From assembly GCA_003427395.1 (NCBI GenBank), contig BFEA01000763.1, forward strand, positions 81,013 through 115,489: a DNA stretch of 34,477 nucleotides, in the 5' to 3' direction. Under the pieces are notes generated by a model. It was not told the origin of the DNA. It saw only the letters and a list, made by a program, of their open reading frames with translations, and made no database searches. Positions 7,920 to 19,418 of this stretch are shown one piece after another (positions within the stretch are counted from its first letter, which is position 1; each line of letters begins with the position of its first letter). This DNA comes from Chara braunii. Taxonomy: Eukaryota; Streptophyta; Charophyceae; Charales; Characeae. The translations under genes were made by a program, and so were the position numbers.

Positions 7920-9695
7920 TTTAGCTGATTTTGATGCTCGTATGTGCTGCGATTCATTCCGGGATACTTCCGTGAACTTTCCCCTTGATAGATTGCTTCC
8001 AATCTTATCTTTTGGCTGTCTTTGATACATGGACGTGTTGCGATTCATTCCGGGATACTTCCGTGAATATTCCCCTTGATAGATTGCTTCCAATCTCATC
8101 TTTTGACTTTCTTTGATACATGTATGTGTTGCGATTCATTCAGGGATACTTCCGTGAACTTTTCCCTTGCTAGATTGCTTTCAAATTCATCTCTTGGGTG
8201 TCCTTGATGCATGTATGTGCTGCGATTCATTCCGGGATACTTCCGTGAACTTTCCCCTTGATAAATTGCTTTCAATCTCATTTTTTGGCTGTCTTTGGTA
8301 CATGTATGTGTTGCGATTCATTCCGGGATACTTCCATGAACTTTCCCCTTGCTAGATTGCTTCCAAACTCATCTTTTGGCTGTCTTTGAGATATGTATGT
8401 GTTGCGATTCATTCCGGGATGCTTCCGTGAACTTTCTCCTTGCTAGATTGCTTCCAAACTCATCTTTTGACTGTCCTTGATGCATGTATGTGTTGCGATT
8501 CATTCCAGGATACTTCCATGAACTTTCCCCTTGATAGATTGCTCAAATCTCATCTTTTGGCTGTTTTTGATATATGTATGTGTTGCGATTCATTCCGGGA
8601 TACTTCCATGAACTTTCCCCTTAGTAGATTGCTTCCAATCTCACCTTTTGGCTATCTTTGATACATGTATGTGTTGCGATTCATTCCGGGATACTTCCGT
8701 GAACTTTCCCCTTGCTAGATTGTTTCCAAACTCATCTTTTGGATGTCCTTGATACATGTATGTGCTGCGATTCATTCTGGGATACTTCCGTGAACTTTCC
8801 CTTGATAGATTGCTTCAAATCTCATATTTTGGCCGTCTTTGATACATGTATGTGTTGTGATTCATTCTGGGATACTTCCGTGAACTTTCCCCTTGCTAGA
8901 TTGCTTCAAACTCATCTTTTGGTTGTCTTTGAGACATGTATGTGTTGCGATCCATTCCACGATACTTCCGTGAACTTTCCCCTTGCTAGATTGCTTCCAA
9001 ACTTATCTTTTGGTTGTCCTTGATGCATGTATGTGTTGCGATTCATTCCGGAATACTTCCGTGAACTTTTCCCTTGATAGAATCAGATAGATTGCTTCCA
9101 ATCTCATCTTTCGGCTGTCATTGATACATGTATGTGTTGCGATTCATTCCGGGATACTTCCGTGAACTTTCCCCTTGCTAGATTGCTTCCAAACTCATCT
9201 TTTGGTTGTCCTTGANTGTGTTGCGATTCATTCCGGGATACTTCCGTGAACTTTCCCCTTGCTAGATTGCTTCCAAACTCATCTTTTGGTTGTCCTTGAT
9301 GCATGTATGTGCTGCGATTCATTCCAGGGATACTTCCGTGAACTTTCCCCTTGATAGACTGCTTCCAATCTCATCTTTTGGCTGTCTTTGATACATGTAT
9401 GTAATGCGATTCATTCCAGGATACTTCCGTGAACTTTCCGCTTGCTAGATTGCTTCTAAACTCATCTTTTGGCTGTCCTTGATGCATGTATGTGTTGCGA
9501 TTCATTGGGGGATACTTGCGTAAACTTTCCCCTTGATACATTGCCTCCAATGTCATCTTGTGGATGTCTTTGATACATGTATGTGTTGCGATTCATTCCG
9601 GGATACTTCCGTGAACCTTCCTCTTGCTAGGTTGCTTCCAAACTCATCTTTTGGCTTTCTTTGATACATGTATGTGTTGCGATTCATTCCGGGAT
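7920..9695. repeat. 91-bp satellite array, 20 copies
   Basis: The anchor GCGATTCATTCC or a close variant recurs 20 times (GATTC at 7951, 8042, 8133, 8224, 8315, 8406, 8497, 8587, 8678, 8769, 8859, 8949, 9040, 9141, 9225, 9316, 9408, 9499, 9590, 9681), mostly 91 bp apart. Units fall into two classes: A (CTTGATAGATTG and CCAATCTCATC) and B (CTTGCTAGATTG and CAAACTCATC). The first twelve run AABABB AABABB, a six-unit higher-order repeat of about 546 bp. One unit has a 10-bp insertion (about 9080) and one has an N at 9216. Open frames on either strand are by-products of the period. Confidence 0.95.
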
Positions 9696-9754
9696 ATTAA
9701 GGTTACTTCTCCCCTAGCAAGGATGCTTCCAAACTTGTCAATTGACTATAATTA

Positions 9755-10580
9755 GTGTGTATGTATATGTGTTGCAGTCCCGGTAGCCTAGTCCAGTCCA
9801 TGCTCAACCCTTGCTGTAACCGGTGACATGCGGTGTGTGTATGTGTATGTGTTGCAGTCCCTGTAGCCCCGTTCAGTCCATCCCCACCCCTTGCTGTCAC
9901 CGGTGACATGCGGTGTGTGTATGTGTATGTGTTGCAGTCCCGGTAGCCCAGTTCAGTCCATCCTCAACCCTTGCGGTAACCGGTCACATGCGATGTCTGT
10001 ATGTGTATGTGTTGTAGTTCCGGTAGCCCAGTTCAGTCCATCCCCACCCCTGGCTGTAACCGGTGACATGAGGTGTGTATATGTGTATGTGTTGCAGTCT
10101 CGGTAGCCTTGTTCAGTCCATCCTCACCCCTTGCTGTAACCGGTGACATGCGGCGTGTGTATGTGTATGTGTTGCAGTCCCGGTAGCCCAGTTTAGTCTA
10201 TTTCCACCCCTGGCTGTAAGCGGGGACATGAGGTGTATGTATGTGTGTGTGTTGTAGTCCCGGTAGCCCAGTTCAGTCTATCCTCACCCCTTGCTGTAAC
10301 CGGTAACATGCGGTGTGTGTATGTGTATGTGTTGCAGTCCCGGTAGCCCAGTCCAGTCCATCCTCAACCCTTGCTGTAACCGGTAAGATGCGGTGTGTGT
10401 GTGTGTATGTGTTGCAGTCCCGGTAGCCCAGTTCAGTCCATCCTCACCCTTTGCTGTAACTTACGGTATGTGTATGTATGTGTGTTGAAGTCCTAGTAGC
10501 CCAGTTCAGACCTTCCTCACCCTAGTTGTAGCCGGTAACATGTGGTATGAGTATGTGTGAGTGTTGCGGTTCCGATAGCA
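9755..10580. repeat. 80-bp satellite array, about 11 copies
   Basis: The anchor GTTGCAGTCCCGGTAGCC or a variant occurs at 9771, 9851, 9931, 10011, 10091, 10171, 10251, 10331 and 10411, exactly 80 bp apart, then more loosely at about 10484 and 10563. Each unit also carries CAGTCCATCCTC, TTGCTGTAACCGGTGACATG and a GT-rich stretch. The exact spacing suggests recent amplification. Confidence 0.95.
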
Positions 10581-10689
10581 CATATCAGTTCTTCCTCTTT
10601 TCACGTGACTGGTGCCCTCCAAAAGTAGTATGTGGTGACAGGGCGCCCGGCTAAGAGTTAGGTTGCGTCCGTCGAGCTTTCGCCGTCGC

Positions 10690-12013
10690 CACCCCTCCTC
10701 CAACTTCGACCACCCCAAACCGTCTTCCACCTCCATCGCCTACGCCCATCCGCCATAGCCAACCACCTCGACCCTTCTTCTTCCTCCATCACCTACACCC
10801 ATCCGCCATAACCGACCACCTCAACCCTTTTTCCGCTTCCATCATCTACACCGGTCCACCATGGCCAACCACCCCGACCCTTCTTCTTCCTCCATCTCCC
10901 ACACCCGTCCACCATAGCCGACCACCCCAACCCTTCTTCTTCCTCCATCACCCACACCCGTCCACCATAGCCGACCACCCCAACCCTTCTTCTTCCTCCA
11001 TCACCTACACCCATCCACCATAGCCGACCGTCCCCCAACCCTTCTTCCACCTCCGTCACCTACACCCATCCACCATAATCGACCACCCCAACCCTTCTTC
11101 CACCTCGATCACCTACACCCATCCACCATAGACGACCGTCCCCCAACCCTTCTTCCACCTCCATCACCTACACCCATCCGCCATGGCCGACCACCCAAAC
11201 CCTTCTTCCACCTCCATCACCTACACCCGTCCACAATAGCCGACCACCCCAACCCTCCTTCTACCTCCATCACCTACACCCATCTACCATAGCCGACCAC
11301 CCCAACCCTTTTTCCACCTCCATCACCTACACCCGTCCACCATAGCCGGCCACCCCAACCCTTCCTCCACNTCCATCACCTACACCCATCCACCGTAGCC
11401 GGTCACCCCAACCCTTCTTCTACCTCCATCACCTACACCCATCCACCATAGCCGACCACCCCGACCCTTCTTCTACCTCCATCACCTACACCCATCCANN
11501 NNNNNNNNNNNNNNNNNNNNNNNNNNNNNNNNNNNNNNNNNNNNNNNNNNNNNNNNNNNNNNNNNNNNNNNNNNNNNNNNNNNNNNNNNNNNNNNNNNNN
11601 NNNNNNNNNNNNNNNNNNNNNNNCAACCCTTCTTCTACCTCCATCACCTACACCCATCCACCATAGCCGACCACCCCGACCCTTCTTCTACCTCCATCAC
11701 CTACACCCATCCACCATATCCGACCACCGCAACCCTTCTTCCACCTTCATCACCTACACCCATCCACGACAGCCGACCACCTCGACCCTTCTTCCTCCTC
11801 CATCACCTACACCCATCCCCCATAGCCAACCGCCCCGACCCTTCTTCTACATCCATCACCTACACGCATCCACCATAGTTGACCACCCCGACCCTTCTTC
11901 TACCTCCATCACCTACACCCATCCACCATAGCCGACTACCCCAACCCTTCTTCCACCTTCATCACCTACACCCATCCACCAACCCTTCTTTCACCTCCAC
12001 CACCTACACCCAT
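10690..12013. repeat. 53-bp satellite array with N gap
   Basis: Units of about 53 bp contain CAACCCTTCTTCTACCTCCA, TCACCTACACCCATCCACCA and TAGCCGACCACCC. For example, consecutive ACCACCC anchors lie at 10921, 10974 and 11027. About 25 units are implied. The strong pyrimidine bias gives long minus-strand frames rich in Gly/Arg/Val (GVGDGGRRRVGVVGYGG); because 53 is not a multiple of 3 these shift frame every unit and are not genes. Confidence 0.9.
11499..11623. other. assembly gap (125 N)
   Basis: A run of N interrupts the 53-bp array. The true array length is therefore unknown. Confidence 1.
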
Positions 12014-12119
12014 CCGCTCGAGAGTCATAGGAGGTGCAAAGGAGCACACGGAGTCCGGGTAGGGTCGGTTAAGGTGGGTCAAGGGTCAAGGGCAATTAGG
12101 ATATGGAGCCTCTCGTGCC

Positions 12120-12262
12120 CGCTCTCTCGCTTCCCTTCTTCTTCCCTTCCTCTCCTTTTCCTCTTTCTCCCTCTCTTTGTCTCTCGCTCTCTCTCTTTCC
12201 CTCTCTTTCTCTCTCTCCCCCTCGCCTCCTCTCTCCCCTCGCTCTCTTTCTCCCACGGTCCT
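12120..12262. repeat. CT-rich low-complexity tract
   Basis: Interrupted CTCTCT/TTCCCT pyrimidine repeats follow the 53-bp array. Confidence 0.9.
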
Positions 12263-12299
12263 TGACCCTTAACTCTCACCTCGTCCCTTCCCTTCCATG

Positions 12300-15083
12300 G
12301 AGTGTAACTAACCTCTACCCTCACCTGTTACATTGCCAGGGGACGAACGGTAAGGAACTTGATCCTCACTTGGTGGAAAGCGAGGACAATGGGAGGGCAG
12401 CCGGTCCCTTGTGCCACCAAGAAGGAAAAGCGCCGGACTGTTGTGGGCATTGGAGAAAGCGGAAAGGAGTGTTGTTTTTGTAACGAGGTCAGTTGGACTC
12501 AACCATCTTCCCCGACTGCTTGACTAAGGCATGGTTTGCTTGAAGGAAGAGGAAAGACAACCTAAGGAACATCAAGGGCAAAATAATCTTAGGCTTGTGG
12601 GAAGGGGCGATGTGTTGACCCCAATGGGGATTGTACTTGGGCCTATCGTCTTGTGTGGTCTTGTGCAGGTGAGTGGGCAGGGCGATCTGACCGGGGTTGG
12701 ATCCGCAGACAAGGGCGAGGGTGGGAAGTTGGATAAGGGAAGGACTGAGAACTCACATAAACTATGAATGTAGGATGGGGCTGATGGTCGGATGCTCGGG
12801 GGGGGGGATTGCTGATGACTTGGGTGTGGCTCATGTGAGGGTTGCATGAAATGTCTCTCTTGCATGCAATGCGACGCCCGTAAGAACTAAGGGCGGTCTC
12901 GGATAGGTGGATGCAATACCAGGGGCTCAAGCAAAAAAAATATAGCGTCTAGGGGTCCGGGCGATGCCACCCCACCCCAAGGATGCCGTGGGGACTGTCT
13001 CGAGCCACCACGCTTAGTGAAAAGGTGCGTGGCCCAATAGATGACGCTTGGCCTGCGCACGGTAAGAAGACGAATCCTCAACGAACTCCTTGGACTTCTT
13101 GGGTATTGGAAGGAGCAATTGCTTGGTCAGACTTAACTGAATCGAGAAAACGCCACGAGTGCCCGAAGACCTACCATCTTGACGCGAGAGCGGAGCTACA
13201 TCCTCCAATGTAAAGCCCTCTCTCGCAAAAGGCTCATCCCCATCCATCTTAAAGCACTAGGTGGGGATGCCCCTGGGACAAACGACCCGCGCCCTGAGCG
13301 TGAGCGTGGGCGGGTCGCGCCAAATGGGACCCGCAGTGGGGTCGACTCAGGCTCGAAAGTCCTTCGGGGAACGGCCCCTACAAAAATGGTGGAGGTGCCG
13401 GGTATGGGTTAAGCTGACCCATACGGTCTCGATGGGGGCGTCCAACGCATGACCGTGAACATAAACATTAAGAGAAGGAACGAGGACTTGTGTATGCTCT
13501 GTCCCTTGAGTGAATCAGATTTGAGGGCGGCTGGGCGCATGGCAAGGCCAAGCCTGGAGGAATAACATGCATGCTCGCACAATTGATCAGCCATCTCCCT
13601 TAGAGGTGACTCTAGTCCTCCTTCCTTCGGGCTGATGTTCGTCAGACCGGGGAAGCCTTGGGCAAGCCGCAGGTTGACCCTTCCTCTTCGTGTGAAAGAA
13701 GGGCTCTGGTTTCCTAGCAGGCGATTGGGATTCCGGGCTAGTCCGGGTTCCGATGAAAATCCCGCGGCGGATTGATCCGGCCGACACGGGTGCTCTCCTT
13801 CCTGTTCTTCGGAGCCCGTGCACCGCACTTAACTGCTTGAAGGAACCTCATATGAACACAAAGGGTAATCGAGAAGGAACAATCCTGCCCTATGAACGGA
13901 CACACGAAGTGAAGATAAGGGGAATGAAGGGAGTTGCTAGACTCCAAGAAAACTAGCTCACCTTTGAAGATGCTTACGAAAAAGAACCGGGCACTATGTA
14001 TGGAAGTTAGGGGTGAGTGGCACAAACTGTCCTGAGTGAAAACCTGTGAGCAATGGGTAGGAAGTGCTGGGTGCACCAAGGGAAAGGCACTTGTACTATG
14101 TGTGTCCCACTTGGGACTTGTGATTGCATGTTGGGATTTCGAGCGTCCTGCCATTTGGAAGAAAAGGAGGGGTCTGCACCAGCCACTGCGGGTTGCCAAA
14201 CGTCGTTCTCTCTTTGCAGGCTACCGTTTGTTTGTATGCGGGGGTCAGACCACCGAGCTGTCTAACGGGAGTTTGTCACGCCGGGTGCTTAGTAGCATCC
14301 TCGTCCGCGCGGTGACGGGCTTCGGCTCGATTGATCTATCGGGCGGGGTGTGAAACGTTTCTTTAGGCGGGGCCTAGCCTGGGGACTGGCGGAGGGAGTA
14401 CCGCTGCCTGCGAGCAAAGACGGAGCCTCGGAGACGATTAGTAGTTTCTCGTAGTTTGGTTTGGGGAAGGCTGTTCCTTGTCGGACAGATGGAAGTGAAT
14501 GCCTGAACGGCTGGCTCCAATGGCCCTGCCGAGATGTGCGGGGTGATTCCCGAGATTAACGGTGGGTACACGAGCGGCAAGTCGGGATGGGGTATTCTGG
14601 ACAAGAAGGTGAGGGCGACCCCCCACTGGAGTCTGGGTACCGCGCTCGCGACAGTTGAGCTGTGCTTGAGGTATGGGATAAAACCCTGCCGATAGTAACA
14701 GTGGAGAGACCATTCCGGGGAAAAGGTCCGTGAGGAGATGACCGACCTGTGTGCGACGTTTGCCTGAGTTTTGCTTTTTGTGCCTCCCTCTGTAAAGTTG
14801 CCTGATGAATCTTGGATGGGGACCGAGCTTCTAAGTCTATTCTCACCTCCAAGTCTAAGTCCGCACGAGTGAGAGAACATGAGGATGAGGCGGGACAGGA
14901 GTCGGAAGGAAGTGGAACCAAGGAAAAGGAATACCGGCTGAGGGTGACCGGGTGAGGGCATGATAGGACGACGACGTTTGAAAAAGGGTAGGGAATGCCG
15001 AGGGGACCTGGGAGAGGGGCCTAAAAATAATTCTCACCCAGAAGGGAAGACAATCTGACCATGAGGGGCCGTGTGGTGCTCTC
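12300..15083. other. no convincing gene; scattered short open frames
   Basis: About 2.8 kb holds only short frames on both strands. Some plus-strand pieces look protein-like: 14036-14353 (ending FVCGGQTTELSNGSLSRRVL) and about 14505-14694 (MCGVIPEINGGYTSGKSGWG, then LGTALATVELCLRYGIKPCR). A good acceptor-like TTCTCTCTTTGCAG occurs at about 14206-14219 and donor-like CAGGTGAGT at about 12666. Decayed exons, or exons of a spliced gene leading toward the ORF at 15117, are possible but cannot be shown by eye. Confidence 0.35.
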
Positions 15084-15116
15084 ATGTGGAAACAGGACTG
15101 GCGCCGGAAAAACAAG

Positions 15117-16004
15117 ATGGCGCGATGGTTGTCGCCCCCTATCTACTCTAGCGGTCCGAAAATGCCCATAGATGTAAGGGGAGGGGTATCTGTCGTCCTT
15201 CCGGAGGAAGGAATGTGGACGGACCTGGAGCCAGCTTATGAAACCGTGATGCTGGACGAGAAGGACGCGTTCCTCTGGATAGAGACAATCTGGACTAAGG
15301 TCAGCCTGACAAGACTTTCACCCAGTCTGATGGACATAGAATTTCGGGGAACGTTGAAAGCTCGAGGATGGGTCTACGTATCTCAGGAAATGGAAAATGC
15401 AATGGTAGTGGGACTAGTATTGGGCACGGCACCAAATCAGTTGTTTAAGCAAGCGGAACGGGAAGTGGTATGGGTGGCATGTCAGCGGGCGGAAATGGAG
15501 ATGGAAAAGAAGGAGGTGCGAGTGGAACTTGGAGATCGAAAAAGTATGAGACGCCCCCTTAGGACAATGAAATGCGTGCTACCCCCGTTTCTGGTGGATG
15601 CAGTCTTTGGGACCAGGGATAGATCGGAACGGATATGTCGGTCAATGGCGCGCCTGAGGCTGTACCAATGTGCTAGACAGGACTTCTTTAGATTGTCGGT
15701 GGAAGCGAGGCCGTTTGAAGGAAACTGCGCGGAAGAATTGGCTGAGGTATTAAACCTCCTCAGCGCGGAAGAAATCTTTGTTCCCAGTCCGATGCATTGG
15801 CAGATAGTCTACCTGAATGTGGCGGCAGGGAAAATCGTTCCCAGTCCAAAAGGGGAACTTTGGAGGGTTGGGGTGGGGTCATGCGAGAAAACAGACGTTT
15901 TCCCACTCCCAGTATTTTCGGAACCGTTGATGTGTCAGACTTTCCGGATCCGTGACGTGGAAGGGAATCCCATCATCCATGCTATCATAAATTTGCGAGT
16001 TTAG
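15117..16004 (+). CDS. orphan protein, 295 aa, function unknown
   Basis: This is the second longest open frame of the window and the longest without a recognised family. The ATG at 15117 is preferred over the in-frame ATG at 15084 because it has a purine at -3 and G at +4. The product is mixed alpha/beta in look and has no signal peptide, no membrane segment and no zinc motif. It contains strand-like runs (VSVVLPEEG, GWVYVSQEME, MVVGLVLGTA), a charged helix-like run (KQAEREVVWVACQRAEMEME), RSMARLRLYQCARQDFFRL-like basic text, and a hydrophobic end (PIIHAIINLRV). A possible polyadenylation signal AATAAA lies at 16291. No intron is needed. It could be a domesticated or endogenous viral/retroelement ORF, or an exon of a larger gene; I cannot tell which. 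Confidence 0.5.
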   Translation: MARWLSPPIYSSGPKMPIDVRGGVSVVLPEEGMWTDLEPAYETVMLDEKDAFLWIETIWTKVSLTRLSPSLMDIEFRGTLKARGWVYVSQEMENAMVVGLVLGTAPNQLFKQAEREVVWVACQRAEMEMEKKEVRVELGDRKSMRRPLRTMKCVLPPFLVDAVFGTRDRSERICRSMARLRLYQCARQDFFRLSVEARPFEGNCAEELAEVLNLLSAEEIFVPSPMHWQIVYLNVAAGKIVPSPKGELWRVGVGSCEKTDVFPLPVFSEPLMCQTFRIRDVEGNPIIHAIINLRV

Positions 16005-16976
<972 letters not shown>

Positions 16977-17096
16977 ATCACATCACCTCCGATGGGGGCG
17001 GTCCGTCGCCTCGCACCAACACCGAGTCGTCACCCCGCTCCCACTCTGAGTCCTACGCCCAAGAGCCCAGTCGATCCTCTCCTCACTCCATCCAGC

Positions 17097-17443
17097 AACA
17101 GCGATTTCGTCAAAACGGACATTTTTTATTTTTTGTACGAAATTGAAAGTCCACTCTGCAGCCAAAATTTGATGAAATTTTGGGTAGGGCGTTCTGAAAA
17201 CGCCCTACCCCCTCGATGTTTTTGGACTCAGCCGAAGTCCAGATACATGCAGGGGGGTACTGCGTTTTCATAATGCCGTACCCCCCTGCATGTATTTGGA
17301 CTCTGGCTGAGTCCAAAAACATCAAGGGGGTAGGGCGTTTTCAGAACGCCCTACCCAAAATTTCATCAAATTTTGGCAGCAGAGTGGACTTTCAATTTCG
17401 TACAAAAAAAATAAAAAATGTTCAATTTGACGAAATCGCTGTT
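17097..17443. mobile_element. 347-bp near-perfect palindromic MITE/foldback element
   Basis: The two arms (about 17097-17262 and 17276-17443) are inverse complements with only a few mismatches and short indels. Terminal sequence AACAGCGATTTCGTC faces GACGAAATCGCTGTT. Inside each arm lies a secondary palindrome (GTAGGGCGTTCTGAAAACGCC), and the centre is a third one around GGGGGGTACTGCG. The flanks carry CAGC at 17093-17096 and 17444-17447, a possible 4-bp target duplication. No transposase is encoded. Transcription would give a long hairpin RNA. The superfamily cannot be assigned by eye. Confidence 0.85.
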
Positions 17444-17616
17444 CAGCCAAGGAGAAGCGTCGTGTAAGGAGAACTATTACGCGACAACTCTGATTGGCTG
17501 CGATCGGACTCGGTAGGATCAACATGGCTTTCACCGGGCGATTATCCCCAAGTCCTCTCTTACCCTTCCCTGACTCAACCTTCATCCTTCCTCGTACTTA
17601 CCTCCCTTTCCGCAAC

Positions 17617-17623
17617 TATAAAT
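17617..17623 (+). promoter_or_regulatory. TATA box candidate
   Basis: TATAAAT sits in GCAACTATAAATTTTGC, 66 bp before the ATG at 17689, with a pyrimidine-rich leader (AAATCTCTCTCTCAACTCG) between them. The spacing is right for a polymerase II promoter. Confidence 0.4.
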
Positions 17624-17688
17624 TTTGCAAGCGCGCCCGCAAATCTCTCTCTCAACTCGTCTGCCAGCTTCCGAGAAGCAGTGGCTAG

Positions 17689-17817
17689 ATGGTATGTGTG
17701 GAGTGCGAGTCAAAAAGTCATGACGAGCTAACTGTAGCCTGGCCGACGGTGCGCCTGATCGCCACGATGGGCTGTGGGATCCAGGCAGGCCGTGTCGAGG
17801 CTAAGTCGACGGGGTGA
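17689..17817 (+). CDS. possible short protein or first exon, 42 aa
   Basis: MVCVECESKSHDELTVAWPT, then VRLIATMGCGIQAGRVEAKS, TG and a stop. It follows a plausible TATA box and leader. Its second to fourth codons also form a donor-like GGTATGTG directly after the ATG, so the ATG could instead be a spliced first exon. No family is recognised. Confidence 0.2.
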   Translation: MVCVECESKSHDELTVAWPTVRLIATMGCGIQAGRVEAKSTG

Positions 17818-18445
17818 CGATCGCAGTGGTGGAAAGCGGCACGTGACGGCCGGGATTGTCAGTGCATGCATGAGGATAATGATCGCAGTTGAATGGATGA
17901 ATGGTCCGGGGCCATTAGTGAACTTCATGGCGGATGCGCCTCCTTATCTCGAATGTATTCCTTGGAGTGAGTTCAGTTTGATGGCAGTTAAGCCGAAAAC
18001 TCTTTTTCATCATCGGATCTTGGTGTAATTTTCATCTATCTTGTCTGCTCCGCGTCTTTTCCTCCCTACCTTCTCTCTCGCCCTATGACCTGAACGATTA
18101 TGGATGTTTGTTGATCTATTACACACGAGGAATGGGATGATTGTTTTGACTGACGCCTAATCAGTCACGGGAAAGGGGTGCGGAGCACACGGAGAACGGA
18201 GGCTGCGTGGCTGTCATTTTCGCACCTTCCTCGATAAATGTTTGTGAGACATGAATGAGAATGCCTGGATGATGTTACTGCCTGACGAACTTGTCTCCAA
18301 CTAGATCATGGAACCATTGTGATTGACACGTGGACTGCATGCTAGAATCAGCTAGATAGGATCTCGTTGTTGCCATGTGGACCGATTGTCCCAAGCCAAC
18401 TGGGCGTCGGCCTCCTGTATATCCCCGCCACGCCCCTTCCCGTAA
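17818..18445. other. no gene or repeat recognised
   Basis: The sequence is of unremarkable composition with only short frames. It leads into the CxxC ORF cluster. Confidence 0.4.
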
Positions 18446-18910
18446 AACGAGAAGAGGACAGGTGTATGCGAGTGGGACGTACGAGAAGTCGTCCGCAAGA
18501 TCGGCGGAAGAGACTACTTCCCTCCTGAAACGCGATGCTCTGGCTTTGTCGGTGCTGGTTTTGTTATTGTGGACACACACTTTCCGCCTTATTCGCTGCT
18601 ATTGCCGTTTAATGAGCTGATCGTCATCCCGTGGTCAGCAGTAGCGCCTCATTGGCCTAACACTCTGTGCAACGATTGTCTCCGCTTCGAGCGTTACCAA
18701 TCGAAGGGCTTTCACTACCGAGTACGAGAGGAAGATGAGTATAAGGAAAGAGCCACTCCGTTACGGCCTTCCACGTCAGATTCAGAGTTGTGTAATAAGC
18801 GACGTCGGGACTTGACCCGGAAACGGGATACCAAGTACGTGCCCGCCCCCTTTCATTCGAAACGAAAAGCGGCGGCTCGATGGGAAGTTCAGCAATGTTG
18901 TTCGGATTGA
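18446..18910 (+). CDS. CxxC/FPPY protein, copy 1 (unknown family)
   Basis: The frame is open for 154 codons without an ATG near its start, so it is an exon, a remnant, or starts internally at about 18569 onward. It reads VREVVRKIGGRDYFPPETRC, then GAGFVIVDTHFPPYSLLLPF, then PWSAVAPHWPNTLCNDCLRF. A basic/acidic tail follows with STSDSELCNKRRRDLTRKR and a stop at 18908. One CxxC (LCNDC) could bind metal. The FPPY-to-SDSE part matches 19143-19418 at many positions, which strongly suggests a real conserved protein rather than a chance frame. Function unknown. Confidence 0.45.
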   Translation, partial: NEKRTGVCEWDVREVVRKIGGRDYFPPETRCSGFVGAGFVIVDTHFPPYSLLLPFNELIVIPWSAVAPHWPNTLCNDCLRFERYQSKGFHYRVREEDEYKERATPLRPSTSDSELCNKRRRDLTRKRDTKYVPAPFHSKRKAAARWEVQQCCSD

Positions 18911-19142
18911 ACTTCCCCGCGTCGTGCGTCCCGCGTGCGCCTTTTTCTCCCTCAAAACCCGCGCAGTGACAGACCCTCCCCCTTCTTACTAAGTCGGACC
19001 GGCACAGGGGATATCGGTTATGTCTGTGTCCCCGCACTCAACTTTCCAAAAATCCTTGGTACACCCCATCTTGCTTTCTTTCTGGGGCCCCTTCCGCAAT
19101 TTAAACACTCCGAACGGAAGACAGCGCAGGGCGTGAGGTTGA

Positions 19143-19418
19143 GCGTCACATGTCGTCGCCGAACCCGGTGTTGTCATCATTGAGACAGACTTCCCTCCCT
19201 ACGGCCTCGTGTTGCCTTTTCACTGTTTAACGACGGCCCCGTGGCACGCGCTGGCCCCCTACTGGCCTCGAACCCCATGCTCCAAGTGCCAGCAGGACAG
19301 CGAGTACCGAGCCGCGGGGTTTGTTCGGCAGACCCGGACTGAGGCCGAGCAGCGAGCACACAGCCTACGCCTGAGGCCTGCATCGTCCGACTCCGAGGCT
19401 TGTCATGAGCGACGCTAG
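19143..19418 (+). CDS. CxxC/FPPY protein, copy 2 (partial)
   Basis: The frame opens after a TGA at 19140 and has no ATG at its start. It reads AEPGVVIIETDFPPYGLVLPF-like text, PWHALAPYWPRTPCSKCQ, YRAAGF, then ASSDSEACHERR and a stop. Aligned with copy 1 it shares VI(V/I)(D/E)T.FPPY.L.LPF, PW.A.AP.WP.T.C..C, the GF turn, and SDSE.C..RR at the end. The distance between the FPPY motifs is about 607 bp. Likely a tandem duplicate, now an exon or gene fragment. Upstream DNA 19050-19150 is itself repeated near 19625-19720. Confidence 0.4.
   Translation, partial: ASHVVAEPGVVIIETDFPPYGLVLPFHCLTTAPWHALAPYWPRTPCSKCQQDSEYRAAGFVRQTRTEAEQRAHSLRLRPASSDSEACHERR

Noticed and set aside
7890-9556. Short ORFs in the 91-bp array, and a possible CRISPR-like array
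   Set aside because: The units are contiguous satellite monomers with no unique spacers; 91 is not a multiple of 3, and the host is eukaryotic.
10793-11657. Gly/Arg-rich minus-strand ORFs in the 53-bp array
   Set aside because: Products of a 53-bp pyrimidine-rich repeat; the frame shifts each unit and one model crosses the N gap.
10690-12013. Telomere-like AACCC repeats
   Set aside because: AACCC occurs once per 53-bp unit, not in tandem; it is part of a satellite.
14800-14835. CTGATGA at about 14801 as a ribozyme core
   Set aside because: No GAA box and no stem II follow.
14374-14961. 195-aa minus-strand ORF
   Set aside because: Ser/Pro/Leu-rich without any domain; the plus strand of the same stretch has more protein-like short frames. 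Probably chance.
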